NCBI GenBank assembly: GCA_036771375.1
Contig: DAIPHL010000023.1
Coordinates: 1-19,266 of the forward strand
Origin: DAIPHL01 sp036771375
GTDB taxonomy: Bacteria > Synergistota > Synergistia > Synergistales > Synergistaceae
Reading direction: 5' to 3'
Length of the DNA stretch: 19,266 nt
Made by a program: the position numbers and the translations under genes. This document shows positions 15,170 through 19,266 of this stretch, one piece after another. Position 1 is the first letter of the stretch. Each line of letters begins with the position of its first letter. A model generated the notes under the pieces. The model did no database searches and was not told where the DNA came from. It saw nothing but the letters and a program-made list of their open reading frames with translations.

Positions 15170-17059
15170 CTAACGCCGCCCTCTCGGCGCGACGAGGAGG
15201 GCAGAAAGGAGAGCGACAAGGGAAAAGAGGGGGGCGGACGACCCGCCGTTGCAACCCCCACCGCCGCCACCTCCGGTGGACATGTCCGACGGCGCGTAGT
15301 GGATCGGTGCGACGAAAAAGCCCATGTCCCAGACGCGGTTTTTGCTCCCGTCCCGAATCACGAGATAGCTGTTGTCGGAGAGCATGGACCTGTCTTTGAC
15401 CATCACGAGATCGGTCCCCGAACCGTCCATCAACATGACGATGAAGCTCACCGTCAGACAATCGCGGCTCTCGTCGAGGAAAACCTTCGCGACCCTGTCG
15501 AACACGCCCTTCCCTCGGAGCCATTGCGTGAGATCGAGGTTCTTGTCCTTCGTGTCGCGCATGTAAAGGGCAAAACGCTTCGCGAAGGAGTTCTGGATGT
15601 CCCCGGTCCGCTTCCACTCCGCCAGAAGCTCGTCCCAGACCTGCGAGACCGCTCTGTCGGAGCGCGGCAGGTTGAAGGTGATATGGAGCGGCAGAACGCC
15701 TCGGACGTCGCCGGACGACGGAAAGCGGTCCGGAATCTTCGAGGCGATCGAGACTGCGCCGATGACGTCGCCTCCTACGTAGTCGGCGCTGACCGCTCCG
15801 CCGAGAACCTTGTCATCCACTCCGACCATCTCGGCTTTTTTCACACCGGTCGCGGAGGCGAGCTTCTTCAGAAAATCGATGTCCGCCGGCAGAAGCGAAA
15901 AACCCATGACCTCGTAACCCGTCCCCGACTCCTTTCCGAGCTCCTGACCGTAGACGGTGTTGTAGGCGAGATCGAGATCCCTGAACGGAATCGCCCGGTA
16001 GTACTGCGGAACCGGATACATCTTGAACACGCCGGTCTTGAGCGGCGACGTAACGTCGAAGGGCTGCACGTACGTGGTGACGAGCCCGGGAGGAATGTGG
16101 CTGAGCTCGTCCAGGACGAGGTTCGGGTCCACGTCCTTGACGTCCCCCGGAAGATCCATGGCCCAACGGATGGGAGTGAGGGGACGCCCGTCGTAACGCT
16201 GCAACGCGTAACGGATGCCGCAGTAGTTCGTTATATCCGTCACGAGGGTATAGTCGACCTTGTTCGAGCTGACGGGAAGCGTCTTGACCGGTACAAGAAC
16301 CCAACTCGCACTGCTTCGCACCCGCATGTCGGCCGTCACGTCCCAGGTGAAACGATCGTAGGCCACGATGTTCCCTCCCTCGGCTCCCGACGAACCATCC
16401 CGCAGCGCCGCCCCGAAGACGAGAGGATTTCCCTCCGCCGTGTCCGAGCGCACATTGGCGACGACGATCGGCAGCTGGAGGGTCTGGGTGGGAGCGGAGC
16501 TCGAACTCTGGTGGAAGACCATGTAACCCCGCGCCGTCCCAAAGCGTGCCGCGCCCCCCTCTTTCTTACGAAACGCGAATTCCCAGCTTTTGCCCGATCC
16601 GACGTCCGTGCTGGACGCGTCGGGGAGCGCAAGGTCCTTCTTCTTCGTCTTCTTCACGTCGTAGGCGCCGAAATCGATGAACAGGTCCTGACCGTGGTCT
16701 CCGCTGGCCGGATACGGAGGCATCCGGTTCAGGGAAAGGGTGATCGAAGCCTCCCTCTCCGGGATCACGAGGAAGACCGCGTCGATGCCGTTTCCCGCTT
16801 CTTTGCCGTTCAAAGCCGCCTGGTTGAGCAGATAAACGTGGTCTCTTTTGTTCAGGAAGTTCGCGGCAGTCCGTATCGGGACGGTCGCGACGTCGCCGAT
16901 CGCACCGCCCTTGTCGGTCAGCACGATCCATTGTGCTCCGACTCCGTGGGGCTGTACGTCGTCGAACCGGTAGTCCGTCTTCGCCTGGGCGCCCCACGCG
17001 AACGCGGGGAAGAGCACGCACACCGCCATCACAACGACCGCAAACAGGTTTTTTTTCAA
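15170..17059 (-). CDS. Secreted protein with C-terminal Synerg-CTERM sorting domain; function unknown
   Basis: This 629-residue protein starts at TTG 17057-17059 (AAGGAAAGGG about 10 nt upstream) with a clear signal peptide (KKNLFAVVVMAVCVLFPAFAWG-A). The tail from residue 596 is seven glycines, Cys 603, a short Asn/Gly/Ser linker, a hydrophobic segment (PLFSLVALLSALLVA) and RGRR. This is the tripartite layout of the Synerg-CTERM signal, thought to be processed after export and anchored through the cysteine (known by analogy; inferred here). The body is not recognised: it is Val/Asp/Tyr-rich with many alternating hydrophobic stretches suggesting beta structure, and few cysteines. It appears to be the first gene of the ten-gene minus block, with a TATAAT box upstream. 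A surface or cell-envelope role is likely; no enzymatic motif is visible. Confidence 0.88.
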   Translation of the reverse strand: MKKNLFAVVVMAVCVLFPAFAWGAQAKTDYRFDDVQPHGVGAQWIVLTDKGGAIGDVATVPIRTAANFLNKRDHVYLLNQAALNGKEAGNGIDAVFLVIPEREASITLSLNRMPPYPASGDHGQDLFIDFGAYDVKKTKKKDLALPDASSTDVGSGKSWEFAFRKKEGGAARFGTARGYMVFHQSSSSAPTQTLQLPIVVANVRSDTAEGNPLVFGAALRDGSSGAEGGNIVAYDRFTWDVTADMRVRSSASWVLVPVKTLPVSSNKVDYTLVTDITNYCGIRYALQRYDGRPLTPIRWAMDLPGDVKDVDPNLVLDELSHIPPGLVTTYVQPFDVTSPLKTGVFKMYPVPQYYRAIPFRDLDLAYNTVYGQELGKESGTGYEVMGFSLLPADIDFLKKLASATGVKKAEMVGVDDKVLGGAVSADYVGGDVIGAVSIASKIPDRFPSSGDVRGVLPLHITFNLPRSDRAVSQVWDELLAEWKRTGDIQNSFAKRFALYMRDTKDKNLDLTQWLRGKGVFDRVAKVFLDESRDCLTVSFIVMLMDGSGTDLVMVKDRSMLSDNSYLVIRDGSKNRVWDMGFFVAPIHYAPSDMSTGGGGGGGCNGGSSAPLFSLVALLSALLVAPRGRR

Positions 17060-17104
17060 AATCGACGCACCCTTTCCTTGCTATCCTTATTCGATCCGGT
17101 ACAA

Positions 17105-17134
17105 ATTATACCCGATTCTGTTATTATAAAACCA
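17105..17134 (-). promoter_or_regulatory. Predicted sigma-70-type promoter for the minus-strand gene block
   Basis: On the minus strand a perfect -10 TATAAT lies at 17105-17110, with TGGTTT at 17129-17134 as a weak -35 at 18-bp spacing. Transcription would start near 17098, about 40 nt before the TTG of the Synerg-CTERM gene. A second TATAAT-like stretch just upstream makes the region AT-rich and may serve the divergent HPP gene (TATTAT on the plus strand at 17122-17127). Confidence 0.5.
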
Positions 17135-17177
17135 AACCGCGCTCGAATCCAGCGCCAGGATCGGAGGGACCGTCCGA

Positions 17178-17669
17178 ATGTCCATTCTTCACGATGCGAT
17201 CTTTCGCCGCTGCAAGCTCTACCTTGGAGTGAGTTTCGCCTTTGGCGTCATCGCCTTTCTCTCGTTCTCGAAAGGGATGCCCATTCTGATCACCCCGCTC
17301 GCCGCGTCGACGTGCATTCTCTTCTCGGTGCCGAACAGCCGCTTCGCACGCCCCAAAAACGTGGTGTTCGGTCATATCATCTCCTCTGCGATCGGCGTCG
17401 CCGCCTGGCATCTCTTCGGCATGAACTGGTTTGTGAGCGCGTGCAGCGTCGCCCTCGCCGTGGCGGCGATGGACGTCACGGACACCATGCATCCCCCGGC
17501 CGCGGCGACCAGCCTGATCGCCGTCACCACCGCACAGGGCTTCGACTTCATTCTGAAACCCGTCGCACTGGGGGCGGGCCTTCTGGTGCTCGTCGCGGAG
17601 CTCGTGAAGTTCTCCTTCAACGATGCGAGGAGCCCCGGGCAGGAAGATCCAAAATCGTCGGACGACTGA
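17178..17669 (+). CDS. HPP-family integral membrane protein
   Basis: This 163-residue membrane protein has four to five hydrophobic segments (about 14-30, 34-52, 63-80, 85-101, 127-146) and the family signature HPPAAATSLIAV (HPP at 105-107), plus the upstream RFARPKNVVFGHIISSAIGV block common to the family. Plant and cyanobacterial HPP proteins have been linked to nitrite transport; whether that applies here is unknown. The ATG at 17178 follows GGAGGG by 9 nt. The C-terminus (about 147-163) is polar and Asp/Ser-rich, with no CBS domains. It is divergent from the Synerg-CTERM gene and 56 nt upstream of the PAS/GGDEF-like gene on the same strand, suggesting a two-gene operon. Confidence 0.9.
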   Translation: MSILHDAIFRRCKLYLGVSFAFGVIAFLSFSKGMPILITPLAASTCILFSVPNSRFARPKNVVFGHIISSAIGVAAWHLFGMNWFVSACSVALAVAAMDVTDTMHPPAAATSLIAVTTAQGFDFILKPVALGAGLLVLVAELVKFSFNDARSPGQEDPKSSDD

Positions 17670-17725
17670 CGACGCGATCGACGGTCACCGAAACGCAAAA
17701 ACCCGAAGAACGAGGAGGAAAGCGC

Positions 17726-18922
17726 ATGGCCACAAAAAGCCAAACCGACAAGAAGGGGCGAACGGAGAAAAAAACCGTCTCCATCTTCCTCTTTCCTCCC
17801 ATCGCGATCCCTCCGGCGTTGCTTCTCGCGATGTTCTTCCGCCCGTCCGCGCGGGGTGATCTGCTCCCATCGTACCTTGTCGCGGCGCTCGTCCTCTCGT
17901 ACCTGCTTTTGTGCGGAATGTTTCTGATCCTGCGAACCAAGGGGAACGACCAAGGCGCCGTTGCATCCGCGCTCATGGCCGACGCCCTGCTCGCTTTCTT
18001 CTTCGCCACCAAGATCGGGGCGCCTCCCGCTTTCGGCTGGTTCGGCACGGCACTCCTCTTCGGAGGGCTCTCCATGACCATGACCGAGCTCTCTCCCAAG
18101 CCCGTGGCGCGCTTTGCCCAGCCGACATCGAACATCCTGCCCGAGGGGCTGACAAGATCGGACACGAGGCAAATCCTGGACGCCATCGTACTTCCCTCCG
18201 TCCTCACGGAGACGGATGAGGACGGCACGGAACGGGTGTACGCCTCCAACGGGACATTCGCCTCCCTCCTGGGACGAAGCGCCGAGGGCCTGCACAAAAC
18301 CCCCTTCTCGGAGCTGTTGCCGTCCTCGGAGGAGGGAACGACCTTCCGCTTCGTCGACATGGAATGGACGCCACATCGCACCGCGAAGGGCAAACAGGCG
18401 CTTTTCATCCTGACACCTCTTGCGAAGTCGGACGAACCGCCGGTGATCGAGACCCTCGACGCGCTGGATCCCGAGACCGGTCTTTACACCGGTCATCTCG
18501 TCCAACACTTCGCCCGTTCCGTCGTCGAGGGCTGTCGAAGATACAAACGAAAGCTGGCCGTCACCCTCTTTCGGATCTCCTTCGACAAGGGGACGACGAT
18601 CCCCCCGAACGAAGAGGTCAAAAAAACGGCCATATCGGCATTCGGACGGATGTTGTCCGTCTCCGTCAGAGCTTGCGACGTTGCGTTTCGGGTCAAGGAC
18701 GAAGAAATTCTTCTCTTCATGCCGGACACGTCTCAGAACGGAGCCGAGGCCGCGGTGAACCGGATGAACGACAACGTCAAAAAGCTGGCCATGCTGGAGT
18801 GCAAGGAGCTCGCCGCGGCGAAGCTGGCCGACGCCACGGCGGTCTTCTTCGGGGAAGAGATCGGCTCGCTCGATCACGTCGTCGAGGAGGTCTACCTGGC
18901 GATGAAAAGGAGCCGAATGTGA
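17726..18922 (+). CDS. Membrane-anchored PAS and degenerate GGDEF-domain protein
   Basis: This 398-residue protein starts at ATG 17726 with GAGGAGG upstream; the open frame further upstream is non-coding shadow. After a basic cytoplasmic start come about four hydrophobic segments (about 18-38, 47-69, 78-95, 103-118). A PAS-like region follows (about 145-235: ILDAIVLPSVLTETDEDG...VYASNGTFASLLGRSAEGL). The last part (about 246-395) has the GGDEF-domain layout: LDPETGLYTGHLVQHFARSV (like DPLTGLYNR), AVTLFRISFD (like the DxD metal strand) and DVAFRVKDEEILLFMPDT, where RVKDEE replaces RxGGDEF. Loss of both glycines and of the usual metal-binding Asp argues against diguanylate cyclase activity; a GTP- or c-di-GMP-sensing or purely structural role is possible. 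A hairpin terminator lies 57 nt downstream. Confidence 0.75.
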   Translation: MATKSQTDKKGRTEKKTVSIFLFPPIAIPPALLLAMFFRPSARGDLLPSYLVAALVLSYLLLCGMFLILRTKGNDQGAVASALMADALLAFFFATKIGAPPAFGWFGTALLFGGLSMTMTELSPKPVARFAQPTSNILPEGLTRSDTRQILDAIVLPSVLTETDEDGTERVYASNGTFASLLGRSAEGLHKTPFSELLPSSEEGTTFRFVDMEWTPHRTAKGKQALFILTPLAKSDEPPVIETLDALDPETGLYTGHLVQHFARSVVEGCRRYKRKLAVTLFRISFDKGTTIPPNEEVKKTAISAFGRMLSVSVRACDVAFRVKDEEILLFMPDTSQNGAEAAVNRMNDNVKKLAMLECKELAAAKLADATAVFFGEEIGSLDHVVEEVYLAMKRSRM

Positions 18923-18979
18923 GGACGTAAAGACCCGAAGCACGCCGGGGAAGATCGCCGCACGGATCGGCGAAGCCGC

Positions 18980-18999
18980 AAAGGGCGCGCGCGCCTTTT
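18980..18999 (+). terminator. Rho-independent-type terminator after the PAS/GGDEF-like gene
   Basis: AAAGGGCG pairs with CGCCTTTT (eight pairs including one G-U) around a CGCG loop, 57 nt past the stop codon. The 3' arm ends in a short TTTT run. The A-rich 5' arm means it could also act on the minus strand, but no minus gene ends here. Confidence 0.55.
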
Positions 19000-19131
19000 A
19001 CGACGAAGGATCCGCCGGCTTTCGTTCGATTCCAAACCCCGGGTCAACGCAAGGGACGGGAAAACCAGACGGATTTCAACGAGATACCGACGGGAAATGT
19101 CGTTTTGAAATGGCGCAAAATCGGTCATTGA

Positions 19132-19140
19132 TGCTAGAAT
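19132..19140 (+). promoter_or_regulatory. Extended -10 promoter for the gene at the right edge
   Basis: TG-C-TAGAAT matches the extended -10 form (TGnTATAAT) with one mismatch. No good -35 is visible at 16-18 bp, as is usual for extended -10 promoters. Transcription would begin near 19147, about 109 nt before the GTG start. Confidence 0.5.
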
Positions 19141-19146
19141 GAAAAG

Positions 19147-19255
19147 TGCGCTTGAAACTTCGGAAGACTTCGCCGCGTCCACGGCGAAGGAAGGGTATGT
19201 GGTTCGCCCGTCGAACGGTTTGTTCCTCAAGGCAAAAATCAGGAAGGGATTTTAC
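19147..19255 (+). promoter_or_regulatory. Structured 5' leader of the right-edge gene
   Basis: The leader contains a perfect 8-bp stem CTTCGCCG (19168-19175) / CGGCGAAG (19182-19189) with loop CGTCCA, a 5-bp stem GTTCG/CGAAC (19202-19206 / 19212-19216), and a tiny CTT-CGG-AAG hairpin just upstream. The ribosome site AGGAAGG at 19241-19247 follows. I cannot match it to a known riboswitch class or T-box. It may be an attenuator, a protein-binding leader or chance folding. Confidence 0.35.
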
Positions 19256-19266
19256 GTGAGCAAGGT
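19256..19266 (+). CDS. Start of an unidentified gene, cut by the right edge
   Basis: A GTG at 19256-19258 is followed by AGC AAG and a further two bases (MSK...). AGGAAGG lies 8 nt upstream, ideal spacing, and a promoter and leader precede it. Only three full codons are visible, so the product cannot be named. Confidence 0.45.

Larger units (their letters stand above)
18923..19255. other. Intergenic region: terminator, promoter and structured leader
   Basis: No gene is supported in these 333 bp. The region contains a terminator hairpin at 18980-18999, an extended -10 promoter at 19132-19140 and a hairpin-rich leader before a GTG start at 19256. The stretch 19000-19130 shows no recognisable feature. 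The minus strand is open between 19230 and 18892, but this frame has no ribosome site or family match and crosses the end of the previous gene. Confidence 0.5.

Noticed and set aside
15145..15270. N-terminal extension of the DUF72 protein by 42 residues
   Set aside because: It overlaps the tail of the Synerg-CTERM gene in another frame and is outside the conserved DUF72 domain.
15077..17725. Upstream extension of the PAS/GGDEF-like frame back to 15077
   Set aside because: The extension runs antisense to the Synerg-CTERM gene and across the HPP gene; the ATG at 17726 has a strong GAGGAGG and precedes the first membrane segment.
18940..19000. Possible c-di-GMP (GEMM) riboswitch suggested by a GCCGCAAAGG stretch
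   Set aside because: The conserved GEMM tetraloop/receptor pieces are not in the right order, and the stretch is better explained as the 5' arm of a terminator hairpin.
18892..19230. 112-codon minus-strand frame at the right end
   Set aside because: No ribosome site, no family features, overlap with the end of the PAS/GGDEF-like gene, and Arg/Ser-rich shadow composition.
1..19266. CRISPR array, insertion sequence, tRNA, rRNA
   Set aside because: No regularly spaced repeats, transposase motifs, terminal inverted repeats or tRNA/rRNA-like sequences were seen on either strand.

Overview
This window of about 19.3 kb is GC-rich, densely coding bacterial DNA, most likely from a member of the Synergistota. 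The main clue is the gene at 15170-17059: a secreted protein ending in a poly-Gly-Cys, hydrophobic, Arg-rich tail that matches the Synerg-CTERM sorting signal as I know it. The gene content also fits: B12-dependent ribonucleotide reductase, DivIVA, and PolA without a recognisable proofreading site. No mobile element, CRISPR array, tRNA or rRNA was seen.

Layout. polA (minus, running off the left edge) and gltX (plus) diverge from a 130-bp AT-rich intergenic region. gltX converges with a long minus-strand block of ten tightly packed genes (17059 down to 3991). In transcription order these are: Synerg-CTERM secreted protein, DUF72 protein, queD, HAD phosphatase, nrdJ, single-pass HlyD-like adaptor, yggS (interrupted), divIVA, recG, and a secreted M14-type metallopeptidase. 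Junctions are ATGA overlaps or gaps of about 0-41 bp, so one transcript or a few overlapping ones is likely. A TATAAT box lies just upstream of the first gene. Divergently, the plus strand carries an HPP-family membrane protein and a membrane-anchored PAS plus degenerate-GGDEF protein, then a terminator hairpin, an extended -10 promoter, a hairpin-rich leader, and the first four codons of another gene at the right edge.

Functionally this is core housekeeping (replication/repair: polA, recG, nrdJ; translation: gltX and queD for queuosine; division/polarity: divIVA; PLP homeostasis: yggS) interleaved with envelope functions (two secreted proteins with Synerg-CTERM or Synerg-CTERM-like tails at the two ends of the minus block, an HlyD-like adaptor, HPP).

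The most unusual observation is that three otherwise well-conserved housekeeping genes carry lesions: a probable -1 frameshift in polA near 65-70, an apparent in-frame loss of roughly 35-45 residues in gltX at about 2748-2765, and a single in-frame TGA in yggS at 9767-9769, followed at once by a hairpin. These may be assembly errors, real decay, or for yggS (least likely) recoding. I see no convincing entirely new multi-gene system. The best candidates for undescribed biology are the 629-residue sorted protein of unknown function, the possible variant sorting tail on the peptidase, the PAS/degenerate-GGDEF sensor beside HPP, and the structured leader at the right edge.
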